A stretch of DNA of 59,347 bases from Faecalibacterium longum CLA-AA-H243 (GCF_020687245.1 NZ_JAJEQG010000015.1:1-59347); one strand, 5' to 3'. Shown: positions 50,992-59,347, numbered from the stretch's first letter. The notes: generated by a model not told the origin, from the sequence alone. Program-made: numbers and translations.

Positions 50992-52521
50992 ATGCGGACA
51001 CGGTATACCCTTATCAATATGGTCGTCAATGTGGGTGGACAGCTCATGAATCAGGTGCTGCTGTTCATCAGCCGGATGGTGTTCATCCACTATCTGTCGG
51101 CGGCATATCTGGGTGTCAACGGACTGTTCACCGATGTGCTGGGCATCCTGAACCTTGCAGAGCTTGGCGTCGGCACGGCGATGATATACAGCCTGTATGA
51201 GCCGGCTGCGAAGAATGATGAGCATCGGCTGGCGCAGCTGATGAATCTTTACCGGCTCCTCTACCGTATCGTGGCGGTCGTGGTGCTGCTCGTGGGCCTT
51301 GCACTGATGCCGTTTCTGGGCTTTTTCATCAAGGACAGCAGCGGCATCGAGCATCTGCGGCTCATCTATCTGATGTATGTGGCAAACTCGGTCTGCTCCT
51401 ATCTGCTGAGCTATAAAAACTCCATCTATCTGGCCTACCAGAAAGCCTATGTCCGCAACCTCTGGGCGCAGCTCTGCGACGCGGTCAAGACTCTGTTCCA
51501 AATCGTCCTCATCGTGCTGACCGGAAACTTTATCCTTTATCTGGCGGTGCAGTTTGTGATGCAGTTCATCCCGAACATCATCGTATCGGTCAAGGTGGAT
51601 AAGGAATTTCCCTACCTGAAAGAGTGCAGGGAGCTGCCGGAAAAAGAAAAATTTCACGGCATCCTGCGGAACGTCGGTGCCATGAGCTTCCACAAGCTGG
51701 GAACGGTCATCGTCCGGAACACGGACAGCCTGCTGATGTCCAGCTTCGTGGGTTTGTTGTCAGTGGGCATCTACTCCAACTACAAGCTCGTTCTGTCCGG
51801 CATCAACAACCTGATGGATAAATTCTCGAATGCCTTTACCGGAAGTCTGGGCAATCTGGGGGCCATTGAAGATGAGACACGGGTGTACAGCATCTACCGG
51901 GAACTGGATCTGCTCTTCTTCGTCATTTACGCTTACTGGACGGTGGGATTGTTCGCGCTGTTCAACGCTTTTATCACCCTCTGCTTCGGCGCGGAATACT
52001 GCTTCTCCACGGCGACAGTCGCCGTCCTCGTGACGGAATTTTATGTTTCGGGTCAGCGGAAGGTCAACCTGCTCTTCCGTGAAGCCAAGGGCCTGTTCTG
52101 GTACGACCGGTATAAGCCGCTGTTCGAATCGGCCATCAATCTGGCAGCGTCGCTGCTGCTGGTGCAGAAGTTCGGCGTGGCAGGCATTCTGGGCGGAACG
52201 GTCATCAGCACCGTGACGACCTGCCTCTGGATGGAGCCTTACATCCTGATGCGCTACGGCATTCGGGAAGACTGGCAGGGCAAGCTGAAAGACTACTTTG
52301 TCCGCTACGCCGAACGCGTTGCTGTCGTCGCGGCGCTGGCCGCTGTGTCCTACGGATGGGTGTGCTTCTGCCCGGCGAAGAACATCGGCTGGTTTCTGCT
52401 GGACGGTGTGCTGTATACGCTGCTGTTCGGGGCTGTCATGGTGGTGCTCCACCGGAACGCGCCGGAGTTCAATCAGCTCAAGGGCCGTGTCACGGCTATC
52501 ATGAAAAGGAGGGAAAGCTGA
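50992..52521 (+). CDS. Polysaccharide flippase (Wzx/PST-type transporter)
   Basis: The 509-residue membrane protein has about 13-14 hydrophobic segments and the polysaccharide-transport N-terminus (LINMVVNVGGQLMNQVLLFI; GVNGLFTDVLGILNLAELGV). Such proteins flip lipid-linked sugar units to the outer membrane face for surface polysaccharide assembly. AAGGAAGGG lies 12 bases before the ATG at 50992. It stands alone here, far from the rfb genes, but could use dTDP-rhamnose-containing lipid-linked units. Confidence 0.87.
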   Translation: MRTRYTLINMVVNVGGQLMNQVLLFISRMVFIHYLSAAYLGVNGLFTDVLGILNLAELGVGTAMIYSLYEPAAKNDEHRLAQLMNLYRLLYRIVAVVVLLVGLALMPFLGFFIKDSSGIEHLRLIYLMYVANSVCSYLLSYKNSIYLAYQKAYVRNLWAQLCDAVKTLFQIVLIVLTGNFILYLAVQFVMQFIPNIIVSVKVDKEFPYLKECRELPEKEKFHGILRNVGAMSFHKLGTVIVRNTDSLLMSSFVGLLSVGIYSNYKLVLSGINNLMDKFSNAFTGSLGNLGAIEDETRVYSIYRELDLLFFVIYAYWTVGLFALFNAFITLCFGAEYCFSTATVAVLVTEFYVSGQRKVNLLFREAKGLFWYDRYKPLFESAINLAASLLLVQKFGVAGILGGTVISTVTTCLWMEPYILMRYGIREDWQGKLKDYFVRYAERVAVVAALAAVSYGWVCFCPAKNIGWFLLDGVLYTLLFGAVMVVLHRNAPEFNQLKGRVTAIMKRRES

Positions 52522-52632
52522 ATGGCAGGGCGGGACAGCCACGTCCGGCCCATCCGGCAGAAGAACGGCGGTCTGAGCGCGGCCCGTACGCTGAACGGCA
52601 GCTGTGAAAATTTTGTTCCGGACAAAAAGAGA

Positions 52633-52661
52633 TTGACAAAACGCACAAAAAACGCTATATT
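52633..52661 (+). promoter_or_regulatory. valS promoter
   Basis: Consensus -35 TTGACA (52633-52638) and -10 TATATT (52656-52661) are 17 bp apart, about 20 bases upstream of the T-box leader. Confidence 0.88.
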
Positions 52662-52669
52662 CTTTTTAT

Positions 52670-52920
52670 AAATGCAAGGAAAAAGAGTGTGCGTCGTTTT
52701 CGCCATCCAGAGAGCCGGGGGCTGCTGAAAACCCGGTATGGCGGTGCGGCGTGCTGTCGCTTTTGAGCAGAGGCGGGGAAACAGGAGTAGTCGCCTCCGG
52801 GTCTGCCCCACGTTATCGGGGCATCAAGGGGCATACGGCAGAAAGCCGTGTGCAATTTGGGTGGTACCGCGGTTATATTACAGCCGTCCCATGGAACGCT
52901 CCGTGGGGCGGCTTTTTTCG
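52670..52920 (+). ncRNA. T-box leader of valS
   Basis: The leader has the T-box antiterminator sequence TTTGGGTGGTACCGCGG (52856-52872), which pairs with uncharged tRNA. It is followed by the terminator GCCG...CGGC stem (52883-52912) and TTTTTT. Stem I is recognisable by AGAGAG near 52710. I place the specifier codon as GUC (52756-52758) in the lower internal loop opposite GAGT, which matches valine. An alternative GUG (52744-52746) is in the next loop; both are valine codons. Low charged tRNA-Val would allow read-through into valS. Confidence 0.9.
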
Positions 52921-52952
52921 TCCCACTCCAATTATTCATCTGGGAGGATACT

Positions 52953-55658
52953 ATGAAAGAACTCGCAAAACAGTATGATCCGAGCCAGGTGGAAGACCGC
53001 ATCTACCAGTTCTGGCTGGATGGCGGCTACTTCCACACCAAGGCCGACCCCGACAAGAAGCCCTACACCATCGTGATGCCCCCTCCGAACGTCACCGGCC
53101 AGCTCCACATGGGCCACGCCGTGGATAACACCATGCAGGACATCCTCATCCGCACCAAGCGGATGCAGGGCTATGCCGCCCTGTGGGTGCCTGGCACGGA
53201 CCACGCTTCCATCGCTACGGAGGCCAAGGTCGTGGAGGCCATGCGTGCTGAGGGCCTGACCAAGGAAATGGTGGGCCGCGACGGCTTCCTGGAGCGCGCC
53301 TGGGCCTGGAAGACCAAGTACGGCAACCGCATCGTCAGCCAGCTCAAGAAGCTGGGCAGCAGCTGCGACTGGGAGCGTGAGCGCTTTACCATGGACGAGG
53401 GCTGCTCTGAGGCCGTCAAGGAAGTCTTTGTCCGCCTGTACGACAAGGGCCTCATCTACCGCGGCAACCGCATGGTCAACTGGTGCCCCCACTGCAACAC
53501 CTCCATTTCCGACGCCGAGGTGGAGTATGAGGAAAAGGACGGCAGCTTCTGGCACCTGCTCTACCCGGTCAAGGAGACCGGCGAGATGCTGGAACTGGCT
53601 ACCACCCGTCCCGAGACCATGCTGGGCGATACCGCTGTTGCCATCAACGGCGATGACCCCCGCTATGCTCATCTGCACGGCTGCCATGTCATCCTGCCCC
53701 TGCTGAACAAGGAGATCCCCATCGTCTGCGACGAGCACGCCGACATGACCAAGGGTACCGGTGTCGTGAAGATCACCCCGGCCCACGACCCCAACGACTT
53801 TGAGGTCGGTCTGCGCCATGACCTGCCCATCGTCCGCGTCTTCACCTACGACGGTCGCATGACCGGCGCCGCCGACAAGGCTGCTGCCGACGCTCTGTTT
53901 GCTGCAGGCAAGAACACCGTCAACGAGCCTCATGTGCTGGACTGCGGCAAGTATGCCGGCATGACCACCCTCGAGGCCCGCAAGGCTATCCTCGCTGACC
54001 TGAAGGAGGGCGGCTTCCTGAAGGAGATCGAGCCTCTGAAGCACGAAGTCGGCACCTGCTACCGCTGCCACTCCACCATCGAGCCCATGGTGTCCAAGCA
54101 GTGGTTCGTCAAGATGGAGCCTCTGGCCAAGCCCGCCATCGAGAGCGTGGAGAAGGGCGACATCAAGTTCGTGCCGGAGCGCTTCACCAAGAACTATATG
54201 AACTGGATGAAGAACACCCGCGACTGGTGCATCAGCCGCCAGCTGTGGTGGGGCCACCAGATCCCGGCCTGGTACTGCGACGACTGCGGCGAGACTGTGG
54301 TCGCCAAGAGCGCACCCTGCACCTGCCCCAAGTGCGGCGGCACCAGGCTCACCCAGGACCCCGATACCCTCGACACCTGGTTCTCTTCTGCTCTGTGGCC
54401 CTTCAGCACTCTGGGCTGGCCCAATGAGGAGAGCGAAGACCTCAAGTATTTCTATCCCACCAACACCCTCGTCACCGGCTACGACATCATCGGCTTCTGG
54501 GTCAGCCGCATGATCTTCTCCGGTCTGGCTTACACCGGCAAGGCTCCCTTCGACACCGTCTGCATCCACGGCATCGTCCGCGACAGCCAGGGCCGCAAGA
54601 TGTCCAAGAGCCTCGGCAACGGCATCGACCCGCTGGAAGTCATCGCCCAGTACGGCGCTGACGCCCTGCGCTTCATGCTCGTGGACGGCTCTACCCCGGG
54701 CAACGACATGCGCTACAGCGAGAAGAAGGTGGAGGCTGCCCGCAACTTTGCAAACAAGCTGTGGAACGCTACCCGCTTCGTGCTGATGAACCTGCCCGAG
54801 GACTTCCAGCCCGGCCTGCCCAGCGAGGAGAAGCTGGACATGAGCGATAAGTGGGTGCTGACCAAGCTGAATCAGGTGGCCGGCGCCATGAGCGACAACC
54901 TCGACCACTACGAGATGGGTCTGGCCGCTGCCAAGATCAACAGCTTCATCTGGGACGTCTACTGCGACTGGTTCATCGAAATCGCAAAGCCCCGCCTGAA
55001 CTCCGGCGACGCCGAGCAGGCCGACACGGCCCGCCGCGTGCTGGTGTATGTGCTGGACAAGGCCCTCAAGTTGCTGCACCCCTTCATGCCCTTCATCACC
55101 GAGGAGCTGTATCAGGCTCTGCCCGGCTCTGCCGAGACCATCATGACCCAGAGCTGGCCCACCTTCGATGAAGCTCACAACTGGGCCGACGAAGAGGAAG
55201 CTTTCGAGAAGGTGATGGACTACATCAAGGCTGTGCGTACCATGCGCACCGAGATGAACGTCCACCCCGCCAAGAAGACCAGCATGATCATCGAGACGGC
55301 TGACCCGGCTCCCTTCCAGAGCGCCGAGGTCTATCTGGCAAAGTTCGCCTTCGCCACCGATGTGACCTTCACCGAAAAGTATGAGGGCAGCACCGACGGC
55401 ATGGTGCAGGTGTCCACCCACGCCGCCCGCGGCTTTATCCCCATGATGGAGCTCATCGACCGCGACAAGGAGCTGGCCCGTCTGAACAAGGAAAAGGCCA
55501 AGGCCGAGAAGGAACTGGCCATGTTCGAGAACCAGCTCAACAACCCCAAGTTCGTCGAGCGCGCTCCCGCCGCTCTGGTGGAGGACATCCGCAATAAGCA
55601 CGCCAAGAGCCAGGATAAACTTGCCAACATTGAGCAGAGCATCAAGGCCCTGGGCTGA
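52953..55658 (+). CDS. valS: Valine-tRNA ligase
   Basis: ValRS charges tRNA-Val. The 901-residue class I synthetase has the HIGH-type motif in PPNVTGQLHMGHAVDN, the KMSKS motif in GRKMSKSLGN, an editing domain, and the C-terminal coiled coil (KEKAKAEKELAMFENQLNNP). GGAGG precedes the ATG at 52953; upstream in-frame ATGs lie inside the T-box terminator and are rejected. Regulated by the T-box in the leader. Its stop overlaps the next start (TGATG). Confidence 0.97.
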   Translation: MKELAKQYDPSQVEDRIYQFWLDGGYFHTKADPDKKPYTIVMPPPNVTGQLHMGHAVDNTMQDILIRTKRMQGYAALWVPGTDHASIATEAKVVEAMRAEGLTKEMVGRDGFLERAWAWKTKYGNRIVSQLKKLGSSCDWERERFTMDEGCSEAVKEVFVRLYDKGLIYRGNRMVNWCPHCNTSISDAEVEYEEKDGSFWHLLYPVKETGEMLELATTRPETMLGDTAVAINGDDPRYAHLHGCHVILPLLNKEIPIVCDEHADMTKGTGVVKITPAHDPNDFEVGLRHDLPIVRVFTYDGRMTGAADKAAADALFAAGKNTVNEPHVLDCGKYAGMTTLEARKAILADLKEGGFLKEIEPLKHEVGTCYRCHSTIEPMVSKQWFVKMEPLAKPAIESVEKGDIKFVPERFTKNYMNWMKNTRDWCISRQLWWGHQIPAWYCDDCGETVVAKSAPCTCPKCGGTRLTQDPDTLDTWFSSALWPFSTLGWPNEESEDLKYFYPTNTLVTGYDIIGFWVSRMIFSGLAYTGKAPFDTVCIHGIVRDSQGRKMSKSLGNGIDPLEVIAQYGADALRFMLVDGSTPGNDMRYSEKKVEAARNFANKLWNATRFVLMNLPEDFQPGLPSEEKLDMSDKWVLTKLNQVAGAMSDNLDHYEMGLAAAKINSFIWDVYCDWFIEIAKPRLNSGDAEQADTARRVLVYVLDKALKLLHPFMPFITEELYQALPGSAETIMTQSWPTFDEAHNWADEEEAFEKVMDYIKAVRTMRTEMNVHPAKKTSMIIETADPAPFQSAEVYLAKFAFATDVTFTEKYEGSTDGMVQVSTHAARGFIPMMELIDRDKELARLNKEKAKAEKELAMFENQLNNPKFVERAPAALVEDIRNKHAKSQDKLANIEQSIKALG

Positions 55659-56176
55659 TGCGGAAAACGGGTCCTGATATGCAAAAAACTTCTCCCTGGC
55701 TCATTGCGGCACGAGTCATCTTTACCTTTGCGCTCATTGCCTGCATCGTCTTCATCTTTTCCAACTCCATGCAGATCGGTGACGTCTCGGAATCGGCAAG
55801 CGGACGAGTATTGCTCCTGATGAAAAAGGTGTTCACCCGTCTGGGAATGCCCGGCGTGGCGAACCATCTGACAGACCACATCGTGCGCAAGCTGGCACAT
55901 TTCTGCGAGTATGCGCTGGAAGGCTTCCTGCTCACTCTCTGCCTGCGGGTCTATACCCGGCACTTTTTCGTTCACATCTCGTGGCCGATCCTGGGCGGTC
56001 TGCTCACGGCTCTGACGGACGAGACCATCCAGATGTTCAGCGATGGCCGGAGCAGCCAGCTCACCGACGTCTGGCTGGATTTTTCAGGCGCGATGGCCGG
56101 TATTCTGGTGGGGTTAATCTGTCTGGCCCTGTGCAGGATGTGCTGGCTGCTCTACAAACATCGAAACGAGGATTGA
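55658..56176 (+). CDS. VanZ-family membrane protein
   Basis: The 172-residue protein has four to five membrane segments and the VanZ family signature: FIFSNSMQIGDVS, HIVRKLAHFCEYALEGFLL, and LTDETIQMFSDGRSSQLTDV. The family includes teicoplanin-resistance VanZ, but most members have unknown roles. It is translationally coupled to valS by a one-base overlap and is between valS and the FolC-like gene. Confidence 0.9.
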   Translation: MRKTGPDMQKTSPWLIAARVIFTFALIACIVFIFSNSMQIGDVSESASGRVLLLMKKVFTRLGMPGVANHLTDHIVRKLAHFCEYALEGFLLTLCLRVYTRHFFVHISWPILGGLLTALTDETIQMFSDGRSSQLTDVWLDFSGAMAGILVGLICLALCRMCWLLYKHRNED

Positions 56177-56180
56177 CGCA

Positions 56181-57446
56181 ATGACCATCGAACAGGCAAA
56201 CGAATATTTCTCTTCTCTGCCCGAGGGCTTTGCCCCGGCGGAGGAGCTGCGCGCTGCCCTGACGGCGGATGTCCAGAAGGTGCAGTTCGTCGGTGTGGCC
56301 GGCACGGCGGGCAAGACCGCTGCTGCCGGTCTGCTGGCGGCTATCCTGCGGGAGGCGGCGTTCCACGTCGGCTTCTACCGCGCCGGCTGTGAGCCGCTGT
56401 CCGCCCGCATCGCCATCGGCGGCGTGTCGGTGGACCCGGTGCTGCTTTGTCAGGCTGCCGAGGCTCTCAATGCCGCAAAGCCTCTGCCCCGTGAGGCGGC
56501 AGAGCTGGCGGCTGCGGCCCGCTGCTTCGGTGCGGCGGGCTGCAAGCTGGCTGTGGTGGAGCTGCCGGATGCCGGTCTGGCATCGGCCCTGCCCCAGATG
56601 CCGGTCTGCGCCGTCACGGCCATCGGCCCGGACGGTGTGAGCCGCTCAGTGGAGCGTCTGGCCGCACTGGCCGCAGGCGTTATGCGGAAAGACGCCGTCT
56701 GTGTCACCGCGCCGGAGCAGCCGAAGGCTGTTCTGAGTGAGCTGGTGGTGGCGGCGGCCAAGGCCGAGTGTGAGCTCGTCGTCCCCGACGCCGAGGACAT
56801 CACCTTCCTCGAGGCGGAAAAGTTCACCAGCAAGGTGGACTACGGCGGATACACCGCCCCGCTGGCCTTCCTGGGCCGTCATGCGGCGGGCAATGCCGCC
56901 GTCGCGGTCGAGCTGGCGCTGGCCCTCTGGCGCAAGGGCTTTGAGATTCCTGATGAGGCCATTCTGGCGGGCCTTGCCGCTGTGGAGAACCGCAGCAGCA
57001 TCCGCGTTCTGTCCCAGAAGCCCCTCATCATCCTCGACGCCTGCCGTACTCCGCAGCAGGCTGCAGCCCTTCTGCGCGTCCTCAATATGGCGAAAGTACG
57101 CCATATGAGCGCCGTTATCGGCCTGACTGAGGAGGAAGGCGCGGAGTCGTTCCTTGCCGCACTGGAGACCGGACTGACTTCAGAAGAGCAGAAGAAGGAC
57201 AAGAGCACTATGCCCGGCATGGGCGAGAACCCCTTCGACAAAGTCTTCCTTGTCGCCCCGGCGGGAACGGAAGCGGCGCTGGCAGAGCGCCTGACCGAAA
57301 AGGCACGGTATCACTTCGACGCGGTGTTCTGCCCGACGCTGGCCGAGGCCGTGGAGCAGGCGAAAGCCAACAGCCGCCGCGGCCTGCTGGTCTGCGGCAG
57401 TGAGGCCATCGCCCTCGAGGCGGAAAAGCTGCTGGAGAACCGCTGA
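56181..57446 (+). CDS. Degenerate FolC/Mur-ligase-like protein
   Basis: The 421-residue protein has a Mur-ligase-like layout and sits where folC normally follows valS. The P-loop reads GVAGTAGKTAAAG (39-51; GTAGKT in place of FolC GTNGKGS). The following segment that in FolC includes the substrate-binding TSPHL and NG motifs is replaced by FYRAGCEPLSARIAIGG. Parts of the FolC pattern remain (VERLAALAAGVMRKDAVCVT and FLGRHAAGNAAVAVELAL). Key catalytic residues appear lost or altered, so polyglutamate synthesis is doubtful; it may have another ligase role. Confidence 0.75.
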   Translation: MTIEQANEYFSSLPEGFAPAEELRAALTADVQKVQFVGVAGTAGKTAAAGLLAAILREAAFHVGFYRAGCEPLSARIAIGGVSVDPVLLCQAAEALNAAKPLPREAAELAAAARCFGAAGCKLAVVELPDAGLASALPQMPVCAVTAIGPDGVSRSVERLAALAAGVMRKDAVCVTAPEQPKAVLSELVVAAAKAECELVVPDAEDITFLEAEKFTSKVDYGGYTAPLAFLGRHAAGNAAVAVELALALWRKGFEIPDEAILAGLAAVENRSSIRVLSQKPLIILDACRTPQQAAALLRVLNMAKVRHMSAVIGLTEEEGAESFLAALETGLTSEEQKKDKSTMPGMGENPFDKVFLVAPAGTEAALAERLTEKARYHFDAVFCPTLAEAVEQAKANSRRGLLVCGSEAIALEAEKLLENR

Positions 57447-57474
57447 GCGACACCGTTCTCTAAAAAATAACCCG

Positions 57475-57512
57475 AAAGACCTGTACACTGAAAAGGTGTA
57501 CAGGTCTTTTCT
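57475..57512 (+). terminator. Terminator after the FolC-like gene
   Basis: AAAGACCTGTACAC (57475-57488) pairs with GTGTACAGGTCTTT (57496-57509), followed by T residues. Confidence 0.9.
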
Positions 57513-57539
57513 TTATGCCAGAAAAAAGGAGATGAGGAT

Positions 57540-57866
57540 ATGGCGACAGTGACATTCAGCGCGGCAGATGATGTGCTCTACGCCTATCTGGCCGGCGAGA
57601 TCGACCACGACGCGGCGCAGGGGCTTCGCATCCAGCTGGACGACGCCCTGCTCACCCGCAGCCCGCGCATTCTGGTGATGGACCTCGGCGGAGTGGGATT
57701 CATGGATTCGTCGGGCATCGGGCTGATATTGGGGCGGCAGCGCTGCGCCCGGACGCTGGGCGGCAGTCTGCGCATCCAGCACGCGCCGGAACAGCTCCGG
57801 CGGGTCTTACAGCTTGCAAGCATCCCCTGCACCGAGCCGGGCGGGGAAGTATCAGGAGGGGTATAA
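57540..57866 (+). CDS. spoIIAA: Anti-sigma F factor antagonist SpoIIAA
   Basis: SpoIIAA is a STAS-domain protein that, when dephosphorylated, releases sigma F from SpoIIAB in the forespore. The 108-residue protein has FMDSSGIGLILGR with Asp56-Ser57-Ser58; Ser58 matches the phosphorylation site of Bacillus SpoIIAA. GGAGATGAGG precedes the ATG. It begins a three-gene operon, with stop codon directly adjacent to the spoIIAB ATG. Confidence 0.92.
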   Translation: MATVTFSAADDVLYAYLAGEIDHDAAQGLRIQLDDALLTRSPRILVMDLGGVGFMDSSGIGLILGRQRCARTLGGSLRIQHAPEQLRRVLQLASIPCTEPGGEVSGGV

Positions 57867-58304
57867 ATGAAAGCGGAAAACAGTGCAAAGATCCAATTTG
57901 ATTCGCTCAGTGCCAACGAGGCCTTTGCCCGGGGCGCAGCGGCGGCCTTTCTGGCTCGGTATGACCCCACCGTGCCGCAGCTGGCCGACATCAAGACGGC
58001 GGTGTCCGAGGCAGTGACCAACTGCATCGTCCATGCCTACCCGGATGCCATCGGTCCCGTGACCCTGAGCATCGCCGTCTACCCGGAGCGGCTGGTGAAG
58101 ATAACGGTGACGGATAAGGGAATCGGCATCCCGGACGTCGAAAAGGCCATGGAGCCTCTCTTCACCACCGGCAACCCGGAAGAGCGTTCCGGTCTGGGCT
58201 TTGCGGTGATGCAGAGCTTTATGGATAAGGTCAAGGTGTCCTCTCAGCCCGGAAAGGGGACGCGGGTGGTGCTGACCAAGCGTCTGGATGAGCGCTCTAC
58301 ATAA
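57867..58304 (+). CDS. spoIIAB: Anti-sigma F factor / serine kinase SpoIIAB
   Basis: The 145-residue GHKL-type kinase binds and inhibits sigma F and phosphorylates SpoIIAA. The N box EAVTNCIVHAYPD, the G1 box VTDKGIGIPDVEKA, and the G2 box EERSGLGFAVM are intact. It starts at the base after the spoIIAA stop codon, with AGGAGGGG upstream. Length and motifs agree with functional SpoIIAB. Confidence 0.93.
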   Translation: MKAENSAKIQFDSLSANEAFARGAAAAFLARYDPTVPQLADIKTAVSEAVTNCIVHAYPDAIGPVTLSIAVYPERLVKITVTDKGIGIPDVEKAMEPLFTTGNPEERSGLGFAVMQSFMDKVKVSSQPGKGTRVVLTKRLDERST

Positions 58305-58326
58305 TAAAGAGAAAGAGGGCGTCGCA

Positions 58327-59001
58327 ATGGTAACGGACAAGACCCGGCGGAGCACATTCATCGAGCAGAATCTGGGACTGGTGCATTCCTGTGCCGGACG
58401 GTTCCGGGGGAGAGGCATTGAATACGACGACCTCTACAGCGCCGGGTGTATGGGGCTGGTAAAAGCGTATGACGGGTTTGATGAGTCGCGTGGCGTCTGT
58501 TTTTCCACCTACGCCGTGCCGGTCATTCTGGGCGAGATCAAAAAGCTGTTCCGGGACGGCGGCACCGTAAAGGTGAGCCGGTCACTCAAAGAGCTGAGCC
58601 TGCGCATCAATGCGGCCCGGGAGCATCACAGCAAGCTTTGCGGAGCAGAGCCTACTCTGTCGCAGCTGGCAGAGGAGCTGGGAGAAAGCGTGGAGAATAT
58701 CACACTGGCTATCCAGGCAGCGCAGCCTGCGTTGAGTCTGACGCCGGAGAACCGGGAAGAGGGCGACCGTCAGATGGATATTCCGGTAGAGTCGCCGGAG
58801 GAAGAGCTTGCGGATAAGATAGGTCTGGCGGAGGTATTGAAGAGCCTGCCCGAAGAGGACAGGCTTATTATCCAGCTTCGCTTTTATGGGGGCAAGACCC
58901 AGAGCGATACGGCAAAACTGCTCCATACCACGCAGGTACAGATCTCCCGGCGGGAGCGCAAGATATTAAAGGTGATGCGGGACAGGCTGTTGGACGAATG
59001 A
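58327..59001 (+). CDS. sigF: Sporulation sigma factor SigF (SpoIIAC)
   Basis: The 224-residue sigma-70-family protein has region 2 (YDDLYSAGCMGLVKAYDGFD, FSTYAVPVILGEIKKLF), region 3 (SLKELSLRINAARE) and region 4 (LPEEDRLIIQLRFYGGKTQS, with TTQVQISRRERKIL). Together with the two genes upstream it is a complete spoIIA operon. AGAAAGAGGG precedes the ATG at 58327; an earlier in-frame start lies within the end of spoIIAB. The close SigG paralogue is the main alternative, but gene context favours SigF. Confidence 0.92.
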   Translation: MVTDKTRRSTFIEQNLGLVHSCAGRFRGRGIEYDDLYSAGCMGLVKAYDGFDESRGVCFSTYAVPVILGEIKKLFRDGGTVKVSRSLKELSLRINAAREHHSKLCGAEPTLSQLAEELGESVENITLAIQAAQPALSLTPENREEGDRQMDIPVESPEEELADKIGLAEVLKSLPEEDRLIIQLRFYGGKTQSDTAKLLHTTQVQISRRERKILKVMRDRLLDE

Positions 59002-59083
59002 TGGACAGAGCGGCCAAATCTGAGAGAAAAAACTGGGCAAAAAGACGAACCGCAAAATAATTCAAAAAAAGTGAAAAAAGGAC

Positions 59084-59112
59084 TTGCTTTTTGAGGGGGT
59101 CTGTGCTAAAAT
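59084..59112 (+). promoter_or_regulatory. Upstream promoter (P1) of the predicted rRNA operon
   Basis: -35 TTGCTT (59084-59089) and -10 TAAAAT (59107-59112) have 17 bp spacing, preceded by A-rich sequence that could be an UP element. Confidence 0.65.
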
Positions 59113-59222
59113 ACATTACTGTCAGGCGGACGTCTGGCACAAACACCTCCGAAAAAGTGACAGGAAAAGTACGAAGGTCGATTAGTTCTCCTAAGAACTT
59201 CAAAAAATCTTCAAAAAAGTGC

Positions 59223-59251
59223 TTGACAATCTGGTGCTTCGGTGGTAAAAT
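59223..59251 (+). promoter_or_regulatory. Downstream promoter (P2) of the predicted rRNA operon
   Basis: Consensus -35 TTGACA (59223-59228) and -10 TAAAAT (59246-59251) have 17 bp spacing, about 140 bases from P1. A dyad AGTTCT-CCTA-AGAACT (59185-59200) lies between the two promoters. Confidence 0.8.
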
Positions 59252-59347
59252 AAATAAGCTGTCAGCCGCATGGCTGAGGCGCTACAGGACCTTGAAAATT
59301 GAACAATATCGAAAAACTTGTAACGGAACCTATTTTCGTGTTGGAAA
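59252..59347 (+). other. Leader sequence likely preceding 16S rRNA
   Basis: The last 96 bases hold a stem CAGCC/GGCTG (about 59262-59277) and TTGAAAATTGAACAA, a phrase common in the leader or spacers of clostridial rRNA operons. No mature rRNA sequence is present before the window ends. Confidence 0.6.

Overview
The window is GC-rich, densely coded chromosomal DNA from a Gram-positive anaerobe of the Clostridia. Gene content (valS followed by a FolC-like gene, a spoIIA operon, Feo iron uptake, a T-box, DUF3793, many GDSL/Opp/PTS genes) and the short palindromic intergenic repeats fit the Ruminococcaceae/Oscillospiraceae, most likely the Faecalibacterium/Gemmiger/Subdoligranulum group. That placement is an inference from gene style, not a measured identity. 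No phage, insertion sequence, CRISPR array or tRNA gene was seen.

Layout. 1-3320: dTDP-rhamnose genes rfbA-rfbD-rfbB behind a leader, without rfbC. 3324-5582 (minus): a PLP-fold protein that has lost its catalytic lysine, followed by a MATE exporter. 5801-10126: the translation/secretion block ylxM-ffh-rpsP-khpA-rimM-trmD, in which TrmD is fused to a GNAT acetyltransferase. 10421-14751: HPr, a small membrane protein, uvrC, a DUF1653 protein and a C69 dipeptidase. 15051-18664: a complete fructose operon (DeoR-type regulator, FruK, FruA EIIABC) behind three direct repeats. 19175-20319: an Lrp-type regulator and a lipoprotein. 20381-29619 (minus): oligopeptide transporter oppA-B-C-D-F, then an acyl-CoA ligase and an SGNH hydrolase on their own promoter. 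29820-34131 (minus): a trigger-factor relative, a polyferredoxin and a large membrane protein.

34291-38979: glycogen branching enzyme diverging from a GH13 amylase, with NiaR-like and TetR regulators. 39032-41383 (minus): peptidase T and a small nucleoside-type kinase, separated by a roughly 436-bp noncoding foldback element. 41753-46267: an iron island (DUF3793, feoA, feoA, feoB, a Cys-rich FeoB-associated peptide and a DtxR-family regulator) with matching GTTAG/CTAAC dyads. 46328-48985 (minus): hflX, a GNAT enzyme and a toxin-antitoxin pair. 49068-52521: a methionine/folate fusion enzyme and a polysaccharide flippase. 52633-57446: T-box-controlled valS, a VanZ protein and a degenerate FolC-like ligase. 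57540-59001: spoIIAA-spoIIAB-sigF. 59002-59347: tandem promoters and the leader of what looks like a ribosomal RNA operon that starts just beyond the window.

The points most worth following up are the lysine-less cysteine-synthase homologue paired with a MATE exporter, the TrmD-GNAT fusion, the trigger-factor relative without a ribosome-binding domain paired with a polyferredoxin, the long foldback element, and the symmetric 46-bp dyad over the feo promoter. All promoter, operator and terminator calls are by eye; no search or folding program was run.
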